From positions 1-64,000 of the forward strand of contig NZ_LAQT01000003.1 of assembly GCF_001294205.1 (NCBI RefSeq): a DNA stretch of 64,000 nt. Direction: 5' to 3'. Below are positions 47,865 through 56,265 of the stretch, piece after piece (position 1 is the first letter of the stretch; every line of letters begins with the position of its first letter). The notes below the pieces were generated by a model. It saw only the letters and a program-made list of their open reading frames with translations. It was not told the DNA's origin and did no database searches. The position numbers and the translations under genes are program-made. This stretch comes from Amantichitinum ursilacus. Its GTDB lineage: Bacteria; Pseudomonadota; Gammaproteobacteria; Burkholderiales; Chitinibacteraceae.

Positions 47865-50009
47865 TCAAGCCGCCAGCGTGCTGGCATGGGGGTCCGTGCT
47901 GACCGAACGACCAGTACGGAATAACGATTCAACATCAAGGATCAGCGCCACCCGGCCATCGCCCATAATCGTGGCGCCGCTGATATACGGCACTTTGCGG
48001 TAATTGGCTTCCAGGCTCTTGATGACCACCTGGTGCTGGCCCAGCAGATCATCGACACACACAGCCAGCTGGCGGTCATCGTTCTGCAGCACCATGCACA
48101 GGCCTTCATGCGCATGCGGCTTGCCCGGTACGGTGCCCAGCAGCTCGGCCAGACTGGCCAGCGGTACATAGTTTTCGCGGATCTGCAGCAAACAACCCTT
48201 GCCGCTGACCTGCTTGATGTCCTGTTCGCGCGGTTGCAGCGATTCGGCGATATAGGTCAGCGGCACGATGTAGGTTTCGCCGGCCACTTCGACCGCCATG
48301 CCATCCAGAATCGCCAGCGTTAGCGGCAGATACAGCGAAATCGTGGTGCCGATGCCCGAGCACGACTGGATATCCACGCGGCCACCCATTTGCTGGATGT
48401 TGCGACGGACCACATCCATGCCCACGCCGCGGCCCGACAGATCGTTGACCGTGGCGGCGGTGGAGAAACCCGGCTCAAAAATCAGGTTCCACACTTCTTC
48501 GTCATGCATGCCGTCATGGGCCGGCAAATTACGTTCTTTGGCCTTGGCCAGAATGCGGGCGCGGTCCAGACCGGCGCCGTCATCAATCACCTGAATGACG
48601 ATATGGCCGCCTTGATGGAACGCCCGCAAGGTCAGCGTGGCGGTTTCCGGTTTGCCGCATTGCAGGCGATGTGCCGGGGTTTCCACGCCATGGTCGAGGC
48701 TGTTGCGGATCAAATGCGTCAGCGGGTCGGCCAGCTTCTCGATAAAGCCTTTGTCGATTTCAGTGCTTTCGCCCACCAGCTTCAGCGTGACTTTCTTGTC
48801 CAGACGCGTGGCGGTTTCGCGCACCAGCCGCGGAAAGCGACTGAAAATATTCGACACCGGCAACATGCGGATCGCCATCACCGACTCTTGCAGATCACGG
48901 CTATTGCGTTGCAGTTGCTCGACACCGGCCAACAAACGCTCGTGGCGCGTCGGGTCGAGTTCGCTGGAGTACTGCGCCAGCATCGATTGGGTAATGACCA
49001 GCTCGCCAATCAGGTTGAGCAGCTGGTCGACCTTGTCGACGTTAACGCGAATGGTTTCGGCGGCGCGGGTTTCAGCGGCACGCACGGTCTCAGATACTTT
49101 TTGCGCCACCGGCTTGGGCGGCGCGGGTTCAAACAGGCCAAAGCCGGCAAACGGGGTTTCAGCTGCGGGCACCGGCATGGCGTTGCTGGCCACAACGGGT
49201 TCGCTGTCAAACAGACCGAAATCAGCGTCGGTCAGTACATCGGCCGGGGCGGTGGGTTCGTCGTCGAACAGGCCGAAACCGTCGTCCAGAATGTCGCGCA
49301 CCGGTTCGTCATCAAACAAGCCAAAGCCTTCGTCATCAGCCACCTGCGCAGCGGTCAGCGGCGTCAGGATGATGGTGCAGCCGCGCAATTCACGCGCCAG
49401 CACGCCTTGCAAACGGCTGGCGTCGGCGGCAGTGGCGCAATCAATCACGATCGGCTGGTCGGGGTTATCCGGCGGCAGCAAACGGCTGTCGCGGAAATCA
49501 CCGAGTAATTCGAGCAAAGCAATGATGTCGACGCTTTCACCCGCTGGCGCCACCAGGGTGCAACGGGTGGGGCTTTCGTCCTGAGCGTTGGCACGCACTA
49601 CCGGCGCGTCGGCCACGGCGTTGCCGAGCAGATCACGCAGGCGCGGCAACAGCATCACGCCATGCGGCGCCAGGCAGCGGCCATGCTGGCGGTAATCGCT
49701 CAGCATCAATTTGATGACGTCGACCGCTTCTAAAACCAGTTCAAACAACACGCGATCCAACGCGCGCTCGCCATGACGCACTTCGTCCAGCAACGATTCG
49801 ACTTCGTGCGTCAGCTCGGCCACGTCGGGCAAGCCAAAGGTTGCAGCGCCACCCTTGATGGAGTGCGCTGCCCGGAAAATGGCGTTCTGGTCTTCTGCGT
49901 CCGGTTGCTGGTTTTCCAGCCCGAGCAGCAGCGTTTCGACGGTGGCCAGATGCTCATCGGCTTCGTCGAGAAAGACGCCAAGAAATTGATCGAGACCCGA
50001 GGCGGCCAT
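47865..50009 (-). CDS. cheA: Chemotaxis histidine kinase CheA
   Basis: Central kinase of the array, phosphorylating CheY. The 714 residues are Hpt (His49 in AAHSIKGG), a divergent P2 region, dimerisation P3 (LLNLIGELVITQSML), the GHKL ATPase P4 (HLIRNSLDHGVE, IDDGAGLD, GRGVGMDVV) and the CheW-like P5. The linker before P3 contains four spaced copies of an FGLF-D/E motif (encoded by 49128-49335), three of which run into EP. ATG 50009 lies 4 bp after the cheY stop; an upstream TTG at 50021 is possible. In an operon with cheY, cheW, mcp and cheD. Confidence 0.95.
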   Translation of the reverse strand: MAASGLDQFLGVFLDEADEHLATVETLLLGLENQQPDAEDQNAIFRAAHSIKGGAATFGLPDVAELTHEVESLLDEVRHGERALDRVLFELVLEAVDVIKLMLSDYRQHGRCLAPHGVMLLPRLRDLLGNAVADAPVVRANAQDESPTRCTLVAPAGESVDIIALLELLGDFRDSRLLPPDNPDQPIVIDCATAADASRLQGVLARELRGCTIILTPLTAAQVADDEGFGLFDDEPVRDILDDGFGLFDDEPTAPADVLTDADFGLFDSEPVVASNAMPVPAAETPFAGFGLFEPAPPKPVAQKVSETVRAAETRAAETIRVNVDKVDQLLNLIGELVITQSMLAQYSSELDPTRHERLLAGVEQLQRNSRDLQESVMAIRMLPVSNIFSRFPRLVRETATRLDKKVTLKLVGESTEIDKGFIEKLADPLTHLIRNSLDHGVETPAHRLQCGKPETATLTLRAFHQGGHIVIQVIDDGAGLDRARILAKAKERNLPAHDGMHDEEVWNLIFEPGFSTAATVNDLSGRGVGMDVVRRNIQQMGGRVDIQSCSGIGTTISLYLPLTLAILDGMAVEVAGETYIVPLTYIAESLQPREQDIKQVSGKGCLLQIRENYVPLASLAELLGTVPGKPHAHEGLCMVLQNDDRQLAVCVDDLLGQHQVVIKSLEANYRKVPYISGATIMGDGRVALILDVESLFRTGRSVSTDPHASTLAA

Positions 50010-50013
50010 CGTC

Positions 50014-50379
50014 TTAGCCAATCACACGGCTAACAGCGGCCAGCAGCTTGGCCGGATCAAACGGTTTAACCAACCAGCCGGTCGCGCCCGCGGCTTTGCC
50101 TTTTTGCTTCATTTCGTCGCTGGCTTCGGTGGTCAGAATCAGAATCGGGGTGCCCGCCCAGCCCGGCAGCGCACGCACACTGCGCGTCAGTTCGATGCCA
50201 TCCAGGCCCGGCATGTTGACGTCGGTAAAGATCAGATCGAACTTGCCTTTACGCGCCAGATCGAGCGCGGCTTTGCCATCCGGCGCTTCGGTCACGGTGT
50301 AGCCCGCGTTACGCAGCGTAAAGCCCACCAGTTGACGGATGGAGGGCGAATCGTCCACTGCCAGAATGGTTTTGCTCAT
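50014..50379 (-). CDS. cheY: Response regulator CheY
   Basis: Single receiver domain, 121 residues, that carries the signal from CheA to the flagellar or pilus motor. DD at residues 9-10, phospho-accepting Asp53 (FTDVNMPG), switch Thr in ILTTEAS and Lys in VKPF are present. ATG 50379 has GGAG about 10 bp upstream. It is the first gene of the operon. The long in-frame upstream extension has no domain and is rejected. The motor partner cannot be deduced; flagellar and pilus options are open. Confidence 0.93.
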   Translation of the reverse strand: MSKTILAVDDSPSIRQLVGFTLRNAGYTVTEAPDGKAALDLARKGKFDLIFTDVNMPGLDGIELTRSVRALPGWAGTPILILTTEASDEMKQKGKAAGATGWLVKPFDPAKLLAAVSRVIG

Positions 50380-50744
50380 GATGAGGGCTCCGGGTTTGGG
50401 TTTGTTGAACACGGAGCAGATTGTCGGAGCTGGACGGTTTTTAAATAACCAGGGCCCCTCCCAGCCTGTTTGTAAGGTTGGTCGGTGCTGTGAAATGTAC
50501 CGGGACCCTGCAAACACAGCATTTATCAGCATCTGCTGATTGGAGCCGCCTTACAGCGCGTCTGAACGGTACTGGCAGATAAAAACCGTTCGTCGGTTGT
50601 GGCGCAAAAGCAACCCTATGCGGCTGCATCCGCAAGGCATGTTCAAGCGTACTGAATGACTTGCTCAGGAATCAGCACTTGCCGGGCTGGCATCAGCGGC
50701 CATAATGAACCGCATCTTTCCAGACAACCTACGAGGACAACAGC
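50380..50744. other. Divergent region upstream of cheY and the flavodoxin gene
   Basis: 365 bp with no supported gene. It contains a 16-bp perfect dyad ATCAGCA-TC-TGCTGAT (50525-50540) and a second inverted repeat GAACGGT/ACCGTTC (50564-50591, 14-nt loop). On the minus strand the dyad includes GCTGATAA, one base from a sigma-28 -10, but I find no matching TAAA box at the right spacing. Confidence 0.5.
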
Positions 50745-51320
50745 ATGGCTAAAGTGGCAGTGGTTTATCACAGTGGTTACGGGCATACCAAAAAGCAGGC
50801 TGAGGCAATCCATGCCGGGGCGGCCAGTGTGGCGGGGGTAGAAGCAACGCTGTACGCCATTGATGCCGAGGGCAATCTGGGCGAAGAGGTGTGGGCCGCG
50901 CTGGATGCCGCCGATGCCATCCTGTTTGGCTCGCCCACCTATATGGGCGGCCCATCCTGGCAATTCAAGAAATTTGCCGATGCGTCTTCCAAACCGTGGT
51001 TTGGCGGCAAGTGGAAGGACAAAGTGGCTGGCGGCTTTACCAATTCGGCCAGCATGAATGGCGACAAAGGCTCGACGCTGACCTATTTCTTCACGCTGTC
51101 GCAGCAGCAAGGCATGATCTGGATCGGCACTGGCCTGATGCCCGCCAATACCAAGGCGGCCACGCGCAACGACATCAACTATCTGGCGGGCTTTGCCGGC
51201 GCGCTGGCGCAATCGCCATCGGATGGGTCGCCTGAAGAAGGCCCGCTGCCCGGCGATCTGGAAACCGCAAAGATCTATGGCGCGCGCGTGGCGGATTACG
51301 CGCAGAAAACCCGCGGCTAA
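50745..51320 (+). CDS. Flavodoxin-family (NADPH-dependent FMN reductase/WrbA-like) protein
   Basis: A 191-residue flavodoxin-like protein. It starts KVAVVYHSGYGHTKKQAEAI with the FMN-phosphate loop, then DAILFGSPTYMGGPSWQFKKF and GGFTNSASMNGDK. It is related to WrbA but shorter in the tetramer-forming part, so it may be a monomeric or dimeric quinone or FMN reductase. ACGAGGAC precedes the ATG. A strong terminator follows. It is flanked by divergent che genes and the convergent pglL-like gene and appears to be a single-gene unit. Confidence 0.87.
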   Translation: MAKVAVVYHSGYGHTKKQAEAIHAGAASVAGVEATLYAIDAEGNLGEEVWAALDAADAILFGSPTYMGGPSWQFKKFADASSKPWFGGKWKDKVAGGFTNSASMNGDKGSTLTYFFTLSQQQGMIWIGTGLMPANTKAATRNDINYLAGFAGALAQSPSDGSPEEGPLPGDLETAKIYGARVADYAQKTRG

Positions 51321-51346
51321 ATACTGAGCTGCTGCTTGAGTGCAAC

Positions 51347-51386
51347 AAAAAAGCGCGTGGCCCTGTTGGGGCGACGCGCTTTTTTT
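51347..51386. terminator. Bidirectional intrinsic terminator, flavodoxin gene / pglL
   Basis: 12-bp stem AAAAAAGCGCGT / ACGCGCTTTTTT with a 15-nt loop and T-run on both strands. It ends the flavodoxin gene and, on the minus strand, the long his-tat-pglL block. Confidence 0.93.
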
Positions 51387-51414
51387 GGTTAAGGCGAGAG
51401 CGGCGAGTGACGGT

Positions 51415-53187
51415 TTATTCGTCGCTGTCGTCATCCGGGTTATACGCCCGCTTGCCAAACATGACTTCGCCATCTTCCACATCGCGCATCAACAACTGCA
51501 CATTGGGCTCGGTGGGATATTTGCTGACCTCATTGCGGAAGTAACCGAGGCTTTCCGGGAAGGCAAACACGGCCTGGCGCATGCGCGTGTGCGCCAGCGC
51601 CATGTCTTTGCCTTGCAGCGCCAACATGATGGATTCGTCCGACAACTGGCCCGGGTACGGATGCACCGCGTTCAGACGGCTGACCAGGCCCAGCTTCCAG
51701 CCAATATCGGACCGCGACGCGGTGACAAAGTTGGACAGGCCGAATTCGGCAAAATAATCCACCAGCGGATTCTCGCGCAGTTCTTCCAGCAGCTTCATGC
51801 GGCGGGCGTTTTCGCCAGCGCGTGACGACGTATCCATAATCGGATACAGCTTGATGTAGTAATGCGTACCTGCAATGCCCAGCGCAAATACCAGCGCGCC
51901 AGCCGCGATGGCGACGGTCCGGCGCAGCGCGGTGCTGTCTTCGCCAAACGGCGTGGCATCAAACAGGAAGAACAACATCACGGCAAACGGGCCGAAAAAG
52001 TGGAAGTACCACAGCGGGTATTCGACCAGGCTATGCAGGATGGACACCAGCACCAGCGACGCGGCAAATACCGTGACCGCATCGTGCCGACGCCGCCACA
52101 ACGCACCAAACGCCATCAGGATGGGGGCGACCACCACACCGGTGCCGATGATGCCGGTTTCGGCCATCAGGTTAAGCAGCGAGTTGTGGCAATGGGTGAA
52201 CAGCACGCTTTCTTCAACGCGCGCAAACGCCGGGATCACCTGCAGACGTACGCTTTCCGCGCCATAGGCGCCCCAACCGATGCCCAGGATCGGGTGTTCG
52301 GTAAACACGGTCCAGGCTTTGTGCCATTCCACCAGGCGGCGTGCGCCGTTGGAATCGAGGCGCGACAAGCCGGTGGGGACCGCGTTTTTGGCGTGCTCGA
52401 ATGACTGGATGATTTCGCTGATCAGCGGCGCGATAAACTGCATGGCCAGCATCAGCGCGGCCGAGGCCAGCAGGAAACCGGCAAAGCGGCGATTAAGCCC
52501 GCGCGTGCTGGCAAACAACACGCCGCCAAATACAATCCACACGCAGATATACACCAGGATGGAACGCGAACCGCACCAGGCCGTCGACAGCGCCAGCCAG
52601 CTCACCAGCAGCGCCCACGACCACACCGGCAATTTGCGATCCGCCATCAGCCACGCGGCGGCGGCGATGCCCCACGTCAGATAGTGGCCGTACATATTCT
52701 TCTGGCCGATGTTGCCAAACACCAGGCCCGAGCCGTTCTTGATGACCTGGATAACCTGCGGCACGGCGGTGCCCGAATTGAACAACGCGCCCACCAGCAA
52801 GCCCCACGCCAAGGCTTCGGCCAGCGGTTGCAGCGTAAATTCGTCCCGGGCGCGTGCCAGGCTCCATACGGTCAGGCCCGCGCCGATCAGGTACGCCAGC
52901 GGAATGGTGCGCTCCGACCAGTAATACAGCGGCAGCACCACCACCTGGATGGCCAGTACGGCGGCCAGCAAAAACCACGGCAGGCTCATCAACGGCAAGC
53001 CGGTGCGCTTGTGCGCCGGTTGGGCGGGCAGCAGCGCCGCCGCCAGAATCAGCAGGCCACAGAATCCGTAGGCCGCCAGTTCGGACGGAAAAACCGGGTT
53101 GGGAGGATAACGGTAGGGAATGCCGCAAGGGACGGCGGCCAGCAAGAACAGCAGGGCCTGATAAACACGCAGCGAGTAATGTTTCAT
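51415..53187 (-). CDS. Wzy/PglL-like O-oligosaccharyltransferase or O-antigen ligase
   Basis: A 590-residue membrane protein of the Wzy/WaaL/PglL superfamily, with about 11-12 hydrophobic helices and a C-terminal soluble domain of ~150 residues. Typical features are VFGNIGQKNMYGHYLTWG (compare the QxN motif of PglL), a large periplasmic loop and EESVLFTHCHNSLLNLMAETGIIG with the catalytic His region. The PglL type transfers lipid-linked glycans to pilin or other proteins; a ligase role to lipid A core is the alternative. It overlaps tatC by 4 bp (ATGA), an unusual partner. No glycan synthesis genes are nearby. Confidence 0.8.
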   Translation of the reverse strand: MKHYSLRVYQALLFLLAAVPCGIPYRYPPNPVFPSELAAYGFCGLLILAAALLPAQPAHKRTGLPLMSLPWFLLAAVLAIQVVVLPLYYWSERTIPLAYLIGAGLTVWSLARARDEFTLQPLAEALAWGLLVGALFNSGTAVPQVIQVIKNGSGLVFGNIGQKNMYGHYLTWGIAAAAWLMADRKLPVWSWALLVSWLALSTAWCGSRSILVYICVWIVFGGVLFASTRGLNRRFAGFLLASAALMLAMQFIAPLISEIIQSFEHAKNAVPTGLSRLDSNGARRLVEWHKAWTVFTEHPILGIGWGAYGAESVRLQVIPAFARVEESVLFTHCHNSLLNLMAETGIIGTGVVVAPILMAFGALWRRRHDAVTVFAASLVLVSILHSLVEYPLWYFHFFGPFAVMLFFLFDATPFGEDSTALRRTVAIAAGALVFALGIAGTHYYIKLYPIMDTSSRAGENARRMKLLEELRENPLVDYFAEFGLSNFVTASRSDIGWKLGLVSRLNAVHPYPGQLSDESIMLALQGKDMALAHTRMRQAVFAFPESLGYFRNEVSKYPTEPNVQLLMRDVEDGEVMFGKRAYNPDDDSDE

Positions 53188-53936
53188 TCTTCTAATGGGT
53201 CAGATTGGGCATCGGGTACTTTGCGGCGGCCGGTCCAGCCTGCCACCACGCAACCCACTTCAAACAGCAGCCATAACGGGATGGCCAGCATACATTGCGA
53301 CAACGCATCAGGCGGGGTGATGACGGCCGCCACCACAAACGAGCCGACAATCACATACGGGCGCCAGCTGCGCAGTTTTTCGACAGTCACCACGCCAATC
53401 CACACCAGCAGCACAATCGCCACCGGCACTTCAAAGGTCACGCCAAACGACAGGAACATGCCGAGGATGAAGCTGAGGTACTGATCGGAATCGGGCAGCC
53501 ACGTCATCGAAGCCGGCGCATGCGACGACAGAAAACCGAACACGGTTTTGAACACCACGTAATAGGCGAACGCCATGCCGCAGAAAAACAGCACGGTGGA
53601 CGACACAATCAGCGGCAGCACCATTTTCTTTTCGTGCACATACAGGCCAGGCGCCACAAAAGCCCAGGCCTGATACAGCGTGCTGGGCAACGAGACTACA
53701 AAAGCGGCCATGGCCGCCATTTTCATCTGCACCAGAAACGGTGAGGCAATGCCGATCGACACCAGCTTTTGCCCCGGCAATACCGAGGTGAGCGGGTAGA
53801 CCATAAAGTCGTAAATCTGCCCGGAAAAATAAAAGCAGACGGCAAATGCAAGCAAAAAGCCGATGCCGGCACGGACAAGCCGGGTGCGCAGCTCGATCAG
53901 ATGAACCAGAAGTGGCTGAAAATCGGTCTGCTGCAT
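53184..53936 (-). CDS. tatC: Sec-independent protein translocase TatC
   Basis: Receptor for twin-arginine signal peptides. The 250-residue protein has six membrane helices and the motifs LIELRTRLVRAG at the N-terminus, the VSLPSTLYQAWAFVAPGLYVHEKK loop and the conserved GMFLSFGVTFEVPV. The start at 53936 is 3 bp after the tatB stop, and the end overlaps the pglL-like gene. Order tatA-tatB-tatC on the minus strand. Confidence 0.96.
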   Translation of the reverse strand: MQQTDFQPLLVHLIELRTRLVRAGIGFLLAFAVCFYFSGQIYDFMVYPLTSVLPGQKLVSIGIASPFLVQMKMAAMAAFVVSLPSTLYQAWAFVAPGLYVHEKKMVLPLIVSSTVLFFCGMAFAYYVVFKTVFGFLSSHAPASMTWLPDSDQYLSFILGMFLSFGVTFEVPVAIVLLVWIGVVTVEKLRSWRPYVIVGSFVVAAVITPPDALSQCMLAIPLWLLFEVGCVVAGWTGRRKVPDAQSDPLEE

Positions 53937-53939
53937 AAG

Positions 53940-54566
53940 TTAGCGGCGATCTCGCGAGTTGGCGCCTGCGGCAGGCGCGGAGGAGGGGGCAGCAAACAGA
54001 TCAAGCTGGCGCTCATCCACGGGCGGTGCGTATTCCGGGATATGCGCCTGCGGCAAAGCGTCTGCCAGCGGTGGCGTGACCAAGGCTGCGGGCGCAGGCG
54101 GTGGCACCAACGCCTGGCCTTGCGCCAGCGGCACATAAGGCAGTCCATTGGCTTCGGCGTGATGCTTGCGCTCTTCTTCTTCGGGTGACAACGCGGTGGC
54201 CGCAGCCGCCACCGGCGTGATTGGCGCACGCTCCAGTGCGGCCACTTGGGGCTCTGGCGTCGGCTCCAGCAAGGCCGCTTTGGCGTCAGCGGTGCTATCG
54301 ACCAACGCGGCTTTGGCATCCACAAACGGCTGCGCGATGCTGTTGCGCAAATCGTTGCCCTGCGCGCGCATTTCGGCCTCTAGCTTGGCCAGCTCGCCTT
54401 GAGCGATTTCGCGGTCGAGGTCGGCTTTGACATTGGCGGTAAAACGCTGGGCGCGGCCGATCAGCATACCCACGGTACGCGCCACTTTTGGCAGTTTTTC
54501 GGGGCCGATCACCACCAGTGAAACGGCGCCGATCACGGCCAGTTCGCCCAGGCTGATATCAAACAC
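53940..54566 (-). CDS. tatB: Sec-independent protein translocase TatB
   Basis: Bitopic partner of TatC in substrate binding. The 208-residue protein has the N-terminal helix FDISLGELAVIGAVSLVVIGPEKLPKVARTVG, an amphipathic helix (about 30-75), and a long low-complexity Ala/Pro tail. The acidic residue and GPEKLP hinge are conserved. The tail is longer than in E. coli TatB (171 residues). 21 bp separate it from tatA. Confidence 0.95.
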   Translation of the reverse strand: MFDISLGELAVIGAVSLVVIGPEKLPKVARTVGMLIGRAQRFTANVKADLDREIAQGELAKLEAEMRAQGNDLRNSIAQPFVDAKAALVDSTADAKAALLEPTPEPQVAALERAPITPVAAAATALSPEEEERKHHAEANGLPYVPLAQGQALVPPPAPAALVTPPLADALPQAHIPEYAPPVDERQLDLFAAPSSAPAAGANSRDRR

Positions 54567-54587
54567 GGCGTAGCGATCCTTGCGGGG

Positions 54588-54821
54588 TTAGCGTTTGTCG
54601 CGCTCGGCGGTGTCGATCACGCGGCCGCTTTCGAGGTCGGTGGTCTTGGTGGCGGTGACTTGCGGCGGCACGGCCGGTTTGTCTTCGCTGGCCATGCCTT
54701 CCTTGAAGCCCTTCACGGCCGAGCCCAGGTCATTGCCCACGTTGCGCAGTTTTTTGGTGCCAAAAATCAACACCACGACGGCCAGAACAATCAGCCAATG
54801 CCAGATACTCAAAGAACCCAT
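54588..54821 (-). CDS. tatA: Sec-independent protein translocase TatA
   Basis: Pore- or membrane-thinning component of Tat export, 77 residues. It has a short N-terminal membrane helix ([19 protein letters not shown]), the [24 protein letters not shown] hinge and amphipathic helix, then an acidic/basic tail. It begins 28 bp after hinT. Confidence 0.95.
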   Translation of the reverse strand: MGSLSIWHWLIVLAVVVLIFGTKKLRNVGNDLGSAVKGFKEGMASEDKPAVPPQVTATKTTDLESGRVIDTAERDKR

Positions 54822-54849
54822 TTCATTGCTCCCTGCGGCGCATTGCCGC

Positions 54850-55206
54850 TCATTGGGTGGTGACTTCAGCGATATGCGGATTCAGGCCCGCGCCGCCAAA
54901 GACATGGATATGCAGGTGGAAGAAAGTCTGCCCCCCGCCTTTGCCCGTATTGATGACAGTCCGGAAACCGTCTTTCAAACCCTGCTGCGCCGCCAGTTTC
55001 GGCGCTTGCAGCAGCATCTTGCCCAGCAGCGCTTCGTGCGACGCATCGGTATGCGCCAGCGAATCGAGATGCAGTTTCGGCACAATCAGAAAATGCACAT
55101 CGGCCACCGGATGAATATCGTTGAAGGCGACCATGTGTTCGTCTTCGTACAGTTTTTGCGTCGGGATTTCGCCGTTGGCGAGCTTGCAAAACAGGCAATC
55201 GCTCAT
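54850..55206 (-). CDS. hinT: HIT-family nucleotide-binding protein HinT
   Basis: A 118-residue histidine-triad purine nucleoside phosphoramidase. The triad HLHIHVFGG is near the C-terminus, and the zinc-like [12 protein letters not shown] is at the N-terminus. ATG 55206 has TGGAGAACACA upstream; the longer in-frame frame reads past a good start. It lies between hisE and tatA, a conserved placement in Betaproteobacteria. Cellular role is not well defined beyond adenosine-5'-phosphoramidate hydrolysis. Confidence 0.93.
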   Translation of the reverse strand: MSDCLFCKLANGEIPTQKLYEDEHMVAFNDIHPVADVHFLIVPKLHLDSLAHTDASHEALLGKMLLQAPKLAAQQGLKDGFRTVINTGKGGGQTFFHLHIHVFGGAGLNPHIAEVTTQ

Positions 55207-55310
55207 TGTGTTCTCCAGTTTATAGACGCGTTGCCGGTCATCGCGCCTGAGCTTGCTGTTTATCTGTAGTTCGGCAGAGATAAATGGCAAAGTTCAACGC
55301 GGCCGATGCC

Positions 55311-55640
55311 TCAATCTTCCTTCGGACGAGAGGCTTTTTCTTCAATGCCCGAAATGCCTTCGCGCCGCGCCAGTTCGGCCAGCACATCTTCATGGCTCAG
55401 GCCTTCGTGCTTGAGCAACACCAGCGTGTGAAACCACAAATCCGCCACCTCGCGCACCAGATGCAGGCGGTCGTTGTCTTTGGCGGCCATGATGGTTTCG
55501 ACGGCTTCTTCGCCCACCTTTTTCAGGATAGCTTCTTGCCCTTTATGAAACAGCCTGGCCACGTACGACGTGGACGGGTCCGCGCTGCGGCGCTCGCTGA
55601 GCGTGCGATCCAGGCGTTCAAGAATATCGGCGGAGACCAT
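55311..55640 (-). CDS. hisE: Phosphoribosyl-ATP pyrophosphatase
   Basis: Second step of histidine synthesis: hydrolyses PR-ATP to PR-AMP. The 109-residue MazG-like helical protein has [24 protein letters not shown] and [16 protein letters not shown]. Separate from hisI, as usual in Betaproteobacteria. ATG 55640 ([11 protein letters not shown]) is the sensible start. A palindromic repeat, copy C, separates it from hisI by about 240 bp. Confidence 0.95.
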   Translation of the reverse strand: MVSADILERLDRTLSERRSADPSTSYVARLFHKGQEAILKKVGEEAVETIMAAKDNDRLHLVREVADLWFHTLVLLKHEGLSHEDVLAELARREGISGIEEKASRPKED

Positions 55641-55711
55641 GTGTGCGGTTCCAGAAAGCAAAAAGCGAATTATAGGGTGGAAATCGTTGCTTGCGCGTGA
55701 CTGATGCCGCG

Positions 55712-55870
55712 CATAGGGTGGGTCTGGACCCACCACTCAAAGCCGTGAACAAAATCTGCAAACCGGGCGAACCACGTTCTTGAAAGTGTTAACCAAATCG
55801 GCAATGGCAAATAGCGGGCGCAAAGCGGCTCGCTAGCGGCTTTGGTGGGTGGGTCTAGACCCACCCTATG
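55712..55870. repeat. Dispersed palindromic repeat, copy C, inside the his operon
   Basis: Long form of the repeat. It starts CATAGGGTGGGTC with the palindrome GGTGGGTC-TG-GACCCACC and CACTCAAAGCCGT, and ends GGCTTTGGTGGGTGGGTC...GACCCACCCTATG. The ~33-bp ends are near-perfect inverted copies (AAAGCC/GGCTTT inside, CATAGGG/CCCTATG outside). The core is about 90 bp and unrelated to copies A and B. It lies between hisI and hisE. Confidence 0.88.
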
Positions 55871-55881
55871 ATTTCCTGGGT

Positions 55882-56265
55882 TCAGGCTCGGTAGATTTCG
55901 CTGGGGTCTTTTAGCACGGCGTCGACTGTCTGCCATTGATCGCCCTCAAGGCGGCGGAAAAAACAGCTTTCGCGCCCAGTGTGGCACGCAATGCCGCCAT
56001 CCTGATGGATGAGATAAATCAGCACGTCGCCATCGCAATCCAGGCGGATTTCCTTGATGTGCTGCACGTGGCCAGACTCTTCGCCTTTGTGCCACAGCTT
56101 CTGGCGCGAACGTGTCCAGTAATGCGCCGTGAGCTTCGCGGCCGAAAGCTCGACCGCCTCGCGGTTGGCAAAGGCAAACATCAGCACGCGGCCGGTTTCG
56201 GCATCCTGGGCAATCACCGGCACCAGACCGTTGCCGTCAAAATGGATTTCATCTAGCCAGCTCAC
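55882..56265 (-). CDS. hisI: Phosphoribosyl-AMP cyclohydrolase
   Basis: Third step of histidine synthesis, opening the adenine ring of PR-AMP. The 127-residue zinc/magnesium enzyme shows [33 protein letters not shown] and the metal-binding LDCDGD and [15 protein letters not shown] cysteines. The start overlaps the hisF stop by 4 bp. Monofunctional form. Confidence 0.96.
   Translation of the reverse strand: MSWLDEIHFDGNGLVPVIAQDAETGRVLMFAFANREAVELSAAKLTAHYWTRSRQKLWHKGEESGHVQHIKEIRLDCDGDVLIYLIHQDGGIACHTGRESCFFRRLEGDQWQTVDAVLKDPSEIYRA

Noticed and set aside
50380-50600. Sigma-28 promoter for cheY (GCTGATAA)
   Set aside because: The -10-like box is one base from consensus but no TAAA box occurs at 15 bp spacing.
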